Positions 1 through 8,913 of a stretch of 64,000 nt of DNA are shown here, one piece after another. Position 1 is the stretch's first letter. The number at the start of each line of letters is the position of its first letter. The notes below the pieces were generated by a model. The model did not search any database. It had not been told where the DNA came from and saw only the letters and a list, made by a program, of their open reading frames with translations. The DNA lies in the NCBI RefSeq assembly GCF_009792355.1, contig NZ_CP047045.1:1576501-1640500 (forward strand), written 5' to 3'. The DNA comes from Terricaulis silvestris (lineage in GTDB: Bacteria > Pseudomonadota > Alphaproteobacteria > Caulobacterales > Aquidulcibacteraceae). Made by a program: the position numbers and the translations under genes.

Positions 1-1013
1 CGCGCTTCGAGCGGACGGAGCTCTCCAGCATCGACACGACGCTGCTGCTCGGCGGCATGCTGTTCGCCGGCGCCTATTTCGACGGCGATAGCGCCGACGA
101 ACGCGAAGTCCGCCTCCTCGCTGACGAGATCTACGCCCGCGTCGAATGGACTTGGATGCGGCCGCGTGCGCCGCTGGTGTCGATGGGCTGGCATCCGGAG
201 AACGGCGGCGCCTTCATCGCTTACGATTGGGATCAGTATAACGAAGCGGCTTTGCTCTATGTGCTGGCGCTGGGTTCGCCGACGCATGCGTTGCCGGACC
301 GCGCCTGGGAGGCGTGGACGGCGCGGTTTGAGCGGCAATGGGGCGTGCATTGGGGCCAGGAGCACCTGCATTTCCCACCGACGTTAGCGGCTCACTACAG
401 CCCGACCTGGATCGATTTTCGCGGCATCCAGGACGCCTACATGCGCGGCAAAGGCATTGACTATTTCGAGAACAACCGCCGCGCGGCCTACGCGCAGCAA
501 GCCTATGCAATCGCCAATCCTGGCGGCTTTCGCGATTATGGCGCGAGGATTTTCGGGCTTACAGCGTGCGATGGCCCGGGTGATTTCGTCCTGGAGGTTG
601 ACGGACGCCGACGCGAATTCTTCAGCTATTCAGCACGCGGACCAGGAGACCGCGATGACGGCACGCTGTCGCCGTGGGCCGTCGGCGGCTCGATCCCGTT
701 TGCGCCGGAGATCACCATTCCCGCGCTCAAGGAAATTCGCAACCGCTACGGCGAAGGCGTCTACACCCGCTACGGCTTTCTCGATTCCTTCAACCCGACG
801 CTCACCGACACTAGCGTTCGCCTCCAGCACGGACGCATTGTTCCAAATGTCGGCTGGGTTGACGGCGACTATCTGGGCATCGATCAAGGGCCCATCGTGT
901 GCATGATCGAAAACTGGCGCAGCGGCCTGATCTGGAACGTGATGCGCCGCAGCCCACATATCCGGCGCGGGCTTGAGCGCGCGGGCTTCACCGGCGGCTG
1001 GCTCGCGGGATGA
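1..1013 (+). CDS. glycoside hydrolase, glycoamylase-like (GH144-type) domain, 5' partial
   Basis: The reading frame is open from the first complete codon (base 3), so the gene begins left of the window; the ATG at 57 is internal. The visible ~336 residues match the C-terminal (alpha/alpha)6 glycoamylase-like domain (PF10091/GH144 type): TELSSIDTTLLLGG near the start, WGVHWGQEHLHFPPT, and a late GVYTRYGFLDSFNP segment followed by DGDYLGIDQGPIVCMIENWR. Characterised GH144 enzymes are endo-beta-1,2-glucanases, so a beta-glucan substrate is plausible but inferred. Its stop overlaps the next start (ATGA), placing it first in a translationally coupled sugar operon with an ABC importer, a larger glycosidase and an esterase. 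The N-terminus and any signal peptide are not visible. Confidence 0.85.
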   Translation, partial: RFERTELSSIDTTLLLGGMLFAGAYFDGDSADEREVRLLADEIYARVEWTWMRPRAPLVSMGWHPENGGAFIAYDWDQYNEAALLYVLALGSPTHALPDRAWEAWTARFERQWGVHWGQEHLHFPPTLAAHYSPTWIDFRGIQDAYMRGKGIDYFENNRRAAYAQQAYAIANPGGFRDYGARIFGLTACDGPGDFVLEVDGRRREFFSYSARGPGDRDDGTLSPWAVGGSIPFAPEITIPALKEIRNRYGEGVYTRYGFLDSFNPTLTDTSVRLQHGRIVPNVGWVDGDYLGIDQGPIVCMIENWRSGLIWNVMRRSPHIRRGLERAGFTGGWLAG

Positions 1014-2281
1014 CGACAACCCGCCGTCGCGTCTTAGCCGGCATCGGCGCAGCGGCGGCGACATCAGCATGCGCGCGCAACACCGACCCCAACGTGCTGA
1101 CGATGTGGGCGATGGGGCGGGAGGCGGAGGTTGTCGGCGAAGTGCTGCCGGGATTTCTGGCTGAGCATCCCGGTGTCCGCGTCGAAATACAGATGCTGCC
1201 GTGGACGGCGGCGCATGAGCGCCTGCTCACGGCGTTTGTCGGCGATTCACTTCCAGACATCGCCCAGCTCGGCAACACGTGGATACCGGAATTCTCGTCG
1301 CTCAACGCGCTTGAGCCGCTCGACGCGCGCGTCTCCGGGTCCTCGATCGATCAAGCCGACTACTTCCCCGGCATCTGGAACACCAATCTCTACGGCGACA
1401 CGCTCTACGGCGTGCCCTGGTACGTCGATACCCGCGTCCTGTTCTATCGCCGCGACATCCTGCAACGCGCTGGCGTCGCGCGCGTGCCGCAAACGTGGCC
1501 GGACTGGCGTGCGGCGATGGAAGCGGTAAAGCTCGAAGTCGGCCCGCAGAACTTTTCCGTGCTGCTACCGCTCAACGAGTTCGAACCGATGCTGGCGCTC
1601 GGCTTGCAGCAAGATGAGCCGCTGCTGCGCGACCAAAACACGCGCGGCAACTTCCAAAGCGAAGGCTTCAAGCAAACGCTCGCCTTCTACAAAGCGCTGT
1701 TCGACGACGGTCTCGCGCCGCCATCCTCGAACACGCAGATCTCCAACGTCTATTCCGAGTTCGATCGCGGTTACTTCTCGTTCTACATCACCGGCCCCTG
1801 GAACATTGGCGAGTTCCAGCGCCGCTTGCCCGCCGATCGCCAAGACACTTGGATGACGGCGCCGCTGCCAGGCCCGCGAGGTCCGGGCGCATCGATCGCC
1901 GGCGGCTCAAGCCTCGTCGTCTTCCGCACCTCGCCGAAGAAGGAGCTTGCCTGGGCGCTCACCGAATATCTCTCGCGCCCCGAAGTGCAGATCGACTTCC
2001 ACGCCAAGACCGGCGACCTGCCGCCGCGCCGCAGCGTTTGGGAGACCAGCACGCTCGCCGACGATCCCTACATGGCTGCGTTCCGCGACCAGCTCGAGCG
2101 CGCTAAGGCCGCGCCGCCGGTGCCGGAATGGGAGCGCATCGCTGACGAACTCCGCCTTGTCGGTGAAAGCATGGTGCATGGCGAGATGGACGTCGAGCAG
2201 GGCGCAGCCGCCCTCAACGCACGCGCCGATCGCATTCTCGAGAAGCGCCGCTGGATGGTGTCGGAAGGGCGCGCGGTATGA
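1010..2281 (+). CDS. ABC sugar transporter, extracellular solute-binding lipoprotein (family 1)
   Basis: 423 residues, the usual size for a family 1 (MalE/UgpB-type) binding protein that captures sugars outside the inner membrane. The N-terminus has a twin-arginine-like stretch (TTTRRRVLAG) followed by a short hydrophobic segment and Cys in a TSAC context, suggesting a Tat-exported lipoprotein. Inside are typical family 1 features: EHPGVRVEIQMLPW near residue 55, a LYGVPWYVDTRVLFYRRDIL hinge region, and SFYITGPWNIGEF. Starts inside the preceding glycosidase stop and its stop overlaps the first permease start, so it should be co-translated with them. The substrate cannot be read directly; the flanking hydrolases suggest an oligosaccharide released from a glucan. 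Confidence 0.9.
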   Translation: MTTTRRRVLAGIGAAAATSACARNTDPNVLTMWAMGREAEVVGEVLPGFLAEHPGVRVEIQMLPWTAAHERLLTAFVGDSLPDIAQLGNTWIPEFSSLNALEPLDARVSGSSIDQADYFPGIWNTNLYGDTLYGVPWYVDTRVLFYRRDILQRAGVARVPQTWPDWRAAMEAVKLEVGPQNFSVLLPLNEFEPMLALGLQQDEPLLRDQNTRGNFQSEGFKQTLAFYKALFDDGLAPPSSNTQISNVYSEFDRGYFSFYITGPWNIGEFQRRLPADRQDTWMTAPLPGPRGPGASIAGGSSLVVFRTSPKKELAWALTEYLSRPEVQIDFHAKTGDLPPRRSVWETSTLADDPYMAAFRDQLERAKAAPPVPEWERIADELRLVGESMVHGEMDVEQGAAALNARADRILEKRRWMVSEGRAV

Positions 2282-3159
2282 AGCGCTCGGCAACCGGATG
2301 GCTGTTCGCCGGCCCGGCCGTGTTGGCGATCTTCGTCTTCTTCTTCATTCCGGCGACGGCAGCGCTCATCCTCAGTCTCACCGACTTTGACATCTACGCG
2401 CTCGCTGACATCCGCAATCTCCGCTTCGTCGGCCTCCGCAACTACGCCGAACTGCTACAGCTGCCACTGTTCTGGCTCGCGCTCGGCAACACGCTCTACT
2501 TCGTCTTTGTCGGTGTGCCGCTTTCGCTCGCGGCTTCACTTGGCGCGGCGATGCTGATCAATTCTAAGCTGGTCCGCTTCAAGCCACTTTATCGCACGAT
2601 CTTCTTCGCGCCGTTCGTGATGACGCTCGTCGCCGCCGCTGTCGTCTGGCGCTATCTGCTGCACACGCGCTACGGCATGGCGAATTATGGCTTGGAGCAA
2701 ATCGGGCTTCAGCCGATCGATTGGCTTGGCGATCCGGCGTGGGCGATGCCGTCGATCATCCTGTTCGCGATCTGGAAGACGTTCGGCTACAACATGATCA
2801 TCTTCCTTGCGGGGCTGCAGAGCATTCCGCAGGACCTCTACGAAGCCGCGCGCATCGACGGCGCCTCACGCTGGCAGCAATTCCGCCATGTCACGCTGCC
2901 CGGCCTGACGCCCGTGCTGCTGCTGACCGGCGTCCTGACCATGGCGCAATACTTCCAGCTCTTCGCTGAGCCGTACGTGATGACGCAAGGCGGCCCAGCG
3001 CAGCGCACCGTCACCGTGCTCTACTTCATGTACGAGCAGGGCTTTAAATGGTGGAATCTCGGCTCCGCGTCGGCCGTTGCGTTCGTGCTCTTCGTCTTCA
3101 TGTTCATCTTCACGATGTTGCAGTTTGCCATCGCCCGCCCGCCACGAGGCCGCGCATGA
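2278..3159 (+). CDS. ABC sugar transporter permease (MalF/UgpA type)
   Basis: 293 residues with about six membrane segments, the first at residues 11-31. The cytoplasmic coupling (EAA) loop LYEAARIDGASRWQQFRHV, which docks on the ATPase, is present near residue 190. Together with the next permease it forms the membrane channel of the importer. Start overlaps the binding-protein stop by four bases (ATGA), and its own stop overlaps the next start. Length and loop position are normal for the family. Specificity is unknown. Confidence 0.92.
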   Translation: MKRSATGWLFAGPAVLAIFVFFFIPATAALILSLTDFDIYALADIRNLRFVGLRNYAELLQLPLFWLALGNTLYFVFVGVPLSLAASLGAAMLINSKLVRFKPLYRTIFFAPFVMTLVAAAVVWRYLLHTRYGMANYGLEQIGLQPIDWLGDPAWAMPSIILFAIWKTFGYNMIIFLAGLQSIPQDLYEAARIDGASRWQQFRHVTLPGLTPVLLLTGVLTMAQYFQLFAEPYVMTQGGPAQRTVTVLYFMYEQGFKWWNLGSASAVAFVLFVFMFIFTMLQFAIARPPRGRA

Positions 3160-3977
3160 GCCGCCGCACCGAAACCATTCTCATGAACGCGCTGGTGATC
3201 GTGGTGGCGCTGTTCACTGCTTTCCCGCTGGTCTGGATGCTCTCGGTCTCGTTTATGTCGCCGGGCGAAGCGTCTGTCTTTCCGCCGCCGCTCTGGCCCG
3301 CGAATGCGACCCTTGAGAACTACGTCGAACTCTTCGCCCGCGGCGGTGTCGGCCGCTACGTCTTCAACTCGTTCCTGATCTCCACGTGCGCCACGTTGCT
3401 CGCGCTCACGTTCAACGTCACCGCCGGATATGCCTTTGCCAAGATGCGCTTTGCCGGCCGCGACGCGGTGTTCGGCATCCTGCTCGGCGCGCTCATCATC
3501 CCCGCCCAGGTTGGCATGATGCCGCTGTTCCTGATGCTGAAATCGATGGGCATCATCAACACCTACGCCGGCGCACTCGTGCCGTGGATCGCCAGCGTGT
3601 TCGGCATCTTCTTGGTTCGCCAGTTCGCGCTTTCGATCCCGGACGAGATGATCGAAGCCGCCCGCGTTGACGGCGCCAGCGAGTTTCGCATCTTCCGGTC
3701 CATCATCATGCCCGTGCTGACGCCGGTGCTCGTGACCGTCGCGCTCTTTACGTTCCTCACCAGCTGGAACGACTTCATGTGGCCGCTGATCGTGCTGACG
3801 GGTGAGCAGAACTACACGCTGCCCGTCGCACTCGCCGCGCTCTCGCGCGAGCACGTGCAGGACAATGAAATGATGATGGCCGGCGCTGTCATCACGACAA
3901 TCCCAGTGCTGTTGCTCTTCCTGGCGCTGCAGCGCTTCTACATCCAAGGCATGCTGAGCGGGAGCGTGAAGGGATGA
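3156..3977 (+). CDS. ABC sugar transporter permease (MalG/UgpE type)
   Basis: 273 residues starting MSRRTETIL; the ATG at 3156 overlaps the MalF-type stop in the coupled ATGA pattern and gives the normal family length, so the longer upstream reading frame is not used. About six membrane helices, first at residues 7-30. The ATPase-coupling loop MIEAARVDGASEFRIFRSI lies near residue 165. Second half of the importer channel, paired with the upstream permease. The stop again overlaps the following glycosidase start, so the five genes from the window edge are one translationally coupled unit. Confidence 0.92.
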   Translation: MSRRTETILMNALVIVVALFTAFPLVWMLSVSFMSPGEASVFPPPLWPANATLENYVELFARGGVGRYVFNSFLISTCATLLALTFNVTAGYAFAKMRFAGRDAVFGILLGALIIPAQVGMMPLFLMLKSMGIINTYAGALVPWIASVFGIFLVRQFALSIPDEMIEAARVDGASEFRIFRSIIMPVLTPVLVTVALFTFLTSWNDFMWPLIVLTGEQNYTLPVALAALSREHVQDNEMMMAGAVITTIPVLLLFLALQRFYIQGMLSGSVKG

Positions 3978-6900
3978 AGCGCATCCTCCACGCAATCGCC
4001 GTTATTGCGCTGATCGCCACGCTCGGCAGCGCCGAAGCGCAACAACGCGCGCGCGTGCTCGATAGCTTCGACACGATTGCGCCGTGGGGCACGGTGCTGT
4101 CCGATGGCGTCTCCGCCGCGATCACACAAGTCGAGGGCCAAGAAGGCGGCGCGGCGCGCTTTGCCTATAATTTCAACGGCGGCGCCGGATACGCTTCGAT
4201 GCGCCGTGCGCTACCGTTGCGCTTCCCCGCGAACTACGAAATCTCCTTCCTCATCCGCGGCGAGGGGCCGGCGAACAATCTAGAATTCAAGCTCGCGGAT
4301 GAAAGCGGCGAAAACGTCTGGTGGCGTGTCCAGCGCAACTTCACGCCATCGAGCGAATGGCAACGTGTCACCATCCGTAAACGTCACATCGAGTTCGCCT
4401 GGGGCCCGACCGAAGACCGCGCGCTCCGCCAATCTGCCTTCCTCGAATTCGTCATCAGCGCCGGGTCAGGCGGGCAGGGAGCGATCGAGATCGACCAACT
4501 CACCATCCGCGAACTCCCGCCGGCGCCCGCGACCTTCCCGACCATCCGTGGCAACGCCACTTCCGGCGCCAACTTCGCCGCAGCACTCGACAACAACCTT
4601 GAAACCGCTTGGCGCAGTGAAGCCGCCGGAGCTCAATCCATCACCTTCGACCTCGGCCTCGCCCGCGAATTCGGCGGCGTCGTTTTGCGTTGGGCACCCG
4701 ACGCCCACGCTGTGCGCTACGCACTGGAGTCATCGCTCGATGGCGAAGAGTGGCGCGCGCTAGGCGAAACCGCGCAAGGCGACGGCGGTGTCGATCCGTG
4801 GATGCTTCCCGAGTCCGAAGCGCGCTATATTCGTCTCCGGCTACAAGAAACCAACGCGCCCGCCTACGCCCTCGCCGAATTCCAGCTCCGCGATCTCGCC
4901 TTCGGCGCGACCCCTACGGCCTTCTTCCAAGCGCTCGCCCTGGAAGCCCCTCGTGGCGCTTATCCGCGCGGCTTCGTCAACGAACAAACGTACTGGACTC
5001 TCGTCGGCGTCGACGGCGGCGGCCCGCGCAACGCATTGCTCGGCGAAGAGGGCGCCGCCGAACTCGGCCGCGGCGGCGTTTCCGTCGAACCCTTCGTGCT
5101 CGCCAACGGCCGGCTCTTTTCCTGGGCGGATGTTACGCTGACGGCCTCGCTGCGCGACGCCTATCTACCGATCCCCAGTGTCGAGTGGCGCACGCCGCAA
5201 TGGCGCATGACCGCGACCTCGGCCGCCAACGGCAACCTCGCCGTCCCGCATCTCGCGCAGACCTACGTCCTCGAAAATCTCACGGATCAACAGCAAGAGC
5301 TGGCGTTCATCCTCGCGATCCGCCCATTCCAAGTGAACCCGCCACAGCAATTCCTCAACACGCCAGGCGGCTTCAGCCCGATCCGCGACATCGCGTGGAC
5401 CGGCTCAACGCTACGCGTGAATGACTGGGACACGATCCATCCCTCCGTCGCGCCCGACTCCGTGCAAGCCATTCCCTTCGACGATGGCGCGTGGCTCACC
5501 GCGACCAGCACCGCAACGTCCGCCGCCAGCGCGCAAGGATTCGCCGCGGCAGCGCTGCGTTACACCGTGCGTCTCGCCCCACGCCAACGCGCCGAGTTCG
5601 GATTCGCCGCGCCGTTGGCCGAGCGCGCCGAGATTCAGATTCCCGCGCGCATCACTCAGGCTTGGCTCCAGCGTGAGCAAGATGCCGCCGCCCGCAGCTG
5701 GCGCCGTCAGCTTGATCGCGTCCATTTCACCGTGCCGGACGAGGGCGCTCGCCACGTCAACACGATCCGCTCTTCCATCGCTTACATGCTGATGTCGCGC
5801 GATATCGCCGCGTTGCAGCCCGGCACGCGCTCATATGCGCGTTCGTGGATCCGCGACGGCGCCATGATGTCCGAGGGATTGCTTCGCGTCGGCCTCGACC
5901 AGCCTGTGCGCGACTACCTCGAATGGTATCGCCCTTACCAGTTCGAGAACGGCAAGGTCCCGTGCTGCGTCGATGCGCGCGGCGCCGATCCCGTGCCCGA
6001 GAATGATAGCCACGGCGAACTTATCCATCTCGCCGCCATCGCCTATCGCTACACCGGAGAGCGCGCGCTGCTCAACGAAAGCTGGCCTCATGTCGAACGC
6101 GCGATCGCGTATATGGAAGAGCTGCGCGCCTCCGAGCGCACCGCCGCGAACCAAACGCCCGAACGCCGCATGCTCTACGGCCTGATGCCGCCATCCATCA
6201 GCCACGAAGGCTACTCGGCGCGTCCGGCGTACTCCTATTGGGACGATTTCTGGGCGCTGCGCGGCTATATCGACGCCATCGACCTTGCAGAAGCGCGCGG
6301 CGATAGCGTCGCCGCCGCACGCATCGCCGCCCAGCGCGACGAATTCCGCACCGATCTCTTCGCCTCGATCAGCGCCTCCGCGGCGCACTTCAACGTCAAT
6401 TACATCCCCGGCGCCGCTGACCTCGGAGACTTCGACGCCACCTCCACCACGATCGGTCTCGCGCCAGGCGGTCAGCAAACCGCGCTACCACAAGAGTTGA
6501 TGCGCGCCACGTTCGAGCGCTACTGGCAGAACTTCGTCACCCGCCGCGATAGCGCGACCTGGGACGCCTACACCCCCTACGAACTCCGCGTCGTCGGCAC
6601 ATTCGCGCGCCTCGGCTGGCGCGATCGCGCCAATGAAGCGCTGGCGTTTTTCTTCGACGATCAACGCCCCGCCGCATGGAATCACTGGGCTGAAGTCGTC
6701 GGCCGCGAAGAGCGCACGCCGCGCTTCATCGGCGACATGCCGCACGGCTGGGTCGCGTCCGATTATCTCCGCTCCGCGCTCGACATGTTCGCTTACGAAC
6801 GCGAGCCAGACCAGGCCATCGTCATCGGCGCCGGCCTGCCCACATCGTGGTTCGACGGGCAGGGCGTCGCCATCTCGGACCTCAACACGCCATTCGGCAA

Positions 6901-7096
6901 GGTCGCTTACAGCATCCGCCGCGCCGGCGACGGCTATCGCATCCGCATCAGCGGCAACACGCGCCCGCCCGGCGGCTACGTCGCGCAATTGCCGTGGCCG
7001 AGTGCGCAACAGCGACTTTGCATAGGCAGCCGGCCTGTCGCAGGCGAACTCGTCATCCAACGTCCAGGCCAAACCGTCACGGTGCGCCCATGCTAA
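3974..7096 (+). CDS. large exported glycosidase: CBM-like + F5/8 type C + six-hairpin domain
   Basis: 1040 residues with a clear signal peptide (MKRILHAIAVIALIATLGSA, cleavage after about AEA), so it acts in the periplasm or outside. Domains as read: a beta-rich CBM-like module (about 28-180), a discoidin/F5-8 type C module (about 185-302, with DNNLETAWRS), a beta-sandwich middle, then an (alpha/alpha)6 six-hairpin glycosidase-like region (about 590-950) with SYARSWIRDGAMMSEG and ENDSHGELIHLAAIAYRYTG. The acidic residues in those segments are candidate catalytic groups. A small beta domain closes the protein. It is coupled to the permease gene and followed by the importer ATPase, so it probably trims glycans for uptake. 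The exact GH family is not assigned. Confidence 0.8.
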   Translation: MKRILHAIAVIALIATLGSAEAQQRARVLDSFDTIAPWGTVLSDGVSAAITQVEGQEGGAARFAYNFNGGAGYASMRRALPLRFPANYEISFLIRGEGPANNLEFKLADESGENVWWRVQRNFTPSSEWQRVTIRKRHIEFAWGPTEDRALRQSAFLEFVISAGSGGQGAIEIDQLTIRELPPAPATFPTIRGNATSGANFAAALDNNLETAWRSEAAGAQSITFDLGLAREFGGVVLRWAPDAHAVRYALESSLDGEEWRALGETAQGDGGVDPWMLPESEARYIRLRLQETNAPAYALAEFQLRDLAFGATPTAFFQALALEAPRGAYPRGFVNEQTYWTLVGVDGGGPRNALLGEEGAAELGRGGVSVEPFVLANGRLFSWADVTLTASLRDAYLPIPSVEWRTPQWRMTATSAANGNLAVPHLAQTYVLENLTDQQQELAFILAIRPFQVNPPQQFLNTPGGFSPIRDIAWTGSTLRVNDWDTIHPSVAPDSVQAIPFDDGAWLTATSTATSAASAQGFAAAALRYTVRLAPRQRAEFGFAAPLAERAEIQIPARITQAWLQREQDAAARSWRRQLDRVHFTVPDEGARHVNTIRSSIAYMLMSRDIAALQPGTRSYARSWIRDGAMMSEGLLRVGLDQPVRDYLEWYRPYQFENGKVPCCVDARGADPVPENDSHGELIHLAAIAYRYTGERALLNESWPHVERAIAYMEELRASERTAANQTPERRMLYGLMPPSISHEGYSARPAYSYWDDFWALRGYIDAIDLAEARGDSVAAARIAAQRDEFRTDLFASISASAAHFNVNYIPGAADLGDFDATSTTIGLAPGGQQTALPQELMRATFERYWQNFVTRRDSATWDAYTPYELRVVGTFARLGWRDRANEALAFFFDDQRPAAWNHWAEVVGREERTPRFIGDMPHGWVASDYLRSALDMFAYEREPDQAIVIGAGLPTSWFDGQGVAISDLNTPFGKVAYSIRRAGDGYRIRISGNTRPPGGYVAQLPWPSAQQRLCIGSRPVAGELVIQRPGQTVTVRPC

Positions 7097-7108
7097 GCGA
7101 GAGACCTC

Positions 7109-8203
7109 ATGGCGCACGTTGAGATCAAACAGTTGAGCAAATCGTTCGGCGCAACCAGCGTCCTGAAGAGCATCGATCTCGCCATAGACGACGGCTCGTT
7201 CGTCGTATTCGTCGGACCTTCCGGTTGCGGCAAATCTACTCTGCTGCGCGTGATCGCCGGCCTCGAAGACGCCACCAGCGGCCAAGTGTTGTTTGACGGC
7301 AAAGTCGTCAATGACATGACGCCGGCGCAGCGCGAGATCGCGATGGTGTTCCAATCCTACGCGCTCTACCCGCACATGACCGTCGCCGAGAACATGGCGT
7401 TCAGCTTGAAGCTGCGGAATGCGTCGAAGGAAGAGATCGACCAGGCCGTTGCGACAGCCGCCAAGATGCTCGGTGTCGAAACTCTGCTCGACCGCCTCCC
7501 ACGCGAACTCTCCGGCGGTCAACGCCAGCGCGTCGCCATCGGCCGCGCCATCGTGCGCAAGCCGAAAGTATTCCTGTTCGACGAACCGCTCTCAAACCTG
7601 GACGCTGAACTCCGCTCCCGCATGCGCTACGAACTCGCGCGCCTGCATAAGCAGCTGGCGACGACCATGATCTACGTCACCCACGATCAGGTCGAAGCCA
7701 TGACGCTCGCCGACAAGATCGTCGTCCTCTCGGCTGGCCACATCGAGCAGATCGGTGCGCCGCTCGAACTCTACCAGCACCCCGCCAACATCTTCGTCGC
7801 GGGCTTCATCGGATCACCGAAGATCAACTTGATGCCGGCCGAAGTCGTCGGCGCGGACGCCAATGCAATGACGCTGGGCGTTACGCAGCAACTCACCCTC
7901 CGCGCCGCCGTCAACGGGGGCAGCGCCAAGCCCGGCGACAAGGTCAGTATCGGCATCCGCCCTGAACATCTCACACTCGGCGATGGCGAGAACGCCTTCG
8001 ACGCCCGCATCGACTTCATCGAACGCCTCGGCGGCGTGTCTTATGCCTACGCCAACGGCCCCATCGAAGGTGAAGCGCTGACGCTCCGCTTGGCTGACGA
8101 CAGCACCGCCGCCATCGGTGACACCGTCCGCGTCGCGCCATCGCCCACCGACGCGCACGTCTTCAACGCCGACGGCGCCGCGTTCCCGCGCCCGCGCGCA
8201 TGA
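7109..8203 (+). CDS. ABC sugar transporter ATP-binding protein (MalK/UgpC type)
   Basis: 364 residues, normal for MalK/UgpC/MsmX ATPases. Walker A GPSGCGKST (residues 36-44), Q-loop QSYALYPHMTV, signature LSGGQRQRVAIGRA, Walker B VFLFDEPLSNLD and the H-loop THDQVEAMT are all intact. The C-terminal ~130 residues are the TOBE-type domain (SIGIRPEHL present) that contacts the permeases and may bind regulators. It supplies energy for the importer encoded just upstream. The 12-base gap to the glycosidase stop contains GAGAG before the ATG. The stop overlaps the esterase start (ATGA). Confidence 0.95.
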   Translation: MAHVEIKQLSKSFGATSVLKSIDLAIDDGSFVVFVGPSGCGKSTLLRVIAGLEDATSGQVLFDGKVVNDMTPAQREIAMVFQSYALYPHMTVAENMAFSLKLRNASKEEIDQAVATAAKMLGVETLLDRLPRELSGGQRQRVAIGRAIVRKPKVFLFDEPLSNLDAELRSRMRYELARLHKQLATTMIYVTHDQVEAMTLADKIVVLSAGHIEQIGAPLELYQHPANIFVAGFIGSPKINLMPAEVVGADANAMTLGVTQQLTLRAAVNGGSAKPGDKVSIGIRPEHLTLGDGENAFDARIDFIERLGGVSYAYANGPIEGEALTLRLADDSTAAIGDTVRVAPSPTDAHVFNADGAAFPRPRA

Positions 8204-8913
8204 GAGCCGCGCTCGCCGCAGCACTCCTCTGCGCCGCTTGCGCGAGCCATACGCCAACCATCGGCATGAGCGCTCAACATTTCGAAGGCCAAGTGAGACG
8301 CGCCGTGCAGTACGAATACCTGCTCTACCTGCCGCCGTCGTACACCGAGAGCGACGAAGCATGGCCGCTCGTCATCTTCCTCCACGGCTCCGGCGAATCC
8401 GGCGCCGATCTCGGCATGGTCCGCGCCCACGGCCCGCCGCGCCTCATCACCGAAGGCCGCGATTTCCCTTTCATCATGGTGGCGCCACAAGCACCCGAAA
8501 TGCGCCCCTGGGACATCGATGCGCTCGATCTCTTGCTCGACGACATCATGCGCACGCACCGCGTTGATCCAGATCGCGTCTATCTCACCGGCCTCAGCAA
8601 CGGCGGCAAAGGCGCCTGGAGCTGGGCCATCGCGCGCGCCGATCGCTTCGCGGCGCTCGCGCCCGTCGCCGGCTACGGTGACGCCAACCGTGTTTGCGCT
8701 CTGGGTCAGCTGCCAGTCTGGTCCTTCCACGGTGCGCTTGACGACGTCGTTCCTGCGGCGTTCGACACCGCAACCGTCGAAGCGCTGCAACGTTGCAACG
8801 GCAATGTTCGCTACACGCTCTACGAAGATGCGAACCACGATTCCTGGACACGCACCTACGCCAACGACGAACTTTACACCTGGCTGCTCAGCCAGCGCCG
8901 CGCGCAGCGCTAG
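8200..8913 (+). CDS. alpha/beta-hydrolase esterase (PHB depolymerase/esterase-like), exported
   Basis: 237 residues. The first 20 residues are hydrophobic with several Cys (LLCAACAS), reading as a signal peptide and possibly a weak lipobox. The fold markers are the oxyanion region FLHGSGESG, nucleophile elbow GLSNGGKGAW (Ser in SNGG), an acidic residue in GALDDVVP and a late His in ANHDSW, giving a complete triad. The family includes predicted esterases and feruloyl/acetyl-xylan esterases. Coupled to the ATPase gene by a four-base overlap, so it is the last gene of the sugar operon and may remove acyl groups from the substrate. It ends tail to tail with the sulfatase gene, overlapping by four bases. 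Confidence 0.75.
   Translation: MRAALAAALLCAACASHTPTIGMSAQHFEGQVRRAVQYEYLLYLPPSYTESDEAWPLVIFLHGSGESGADLGMVRAHGPPRLITEGRDFPFIMVAPQAPEMRPWDIDALDLLLDDIMRTHRVDPDRVYLTGLSNGGKGAWSWAIARADRFAALAPVAGYGDANRVCALGQLPVWSFHGALDDVVPAAFDTATVEALQRCNGNVRYTLYEDANHDSWTRTYANDELYTWLLSQRRAQR

Noticed and set aside
3021-3995. Long minus-strand open frame (324 residues) opposite the MalG permease gene
   Set aside because: Composition is His/Arg/Glu-rich without motifs, as expected for a shadow of a GC-rich coding strand. Similar shadows at 6485-7522 and 8047-9003 are rejected for the same reason.
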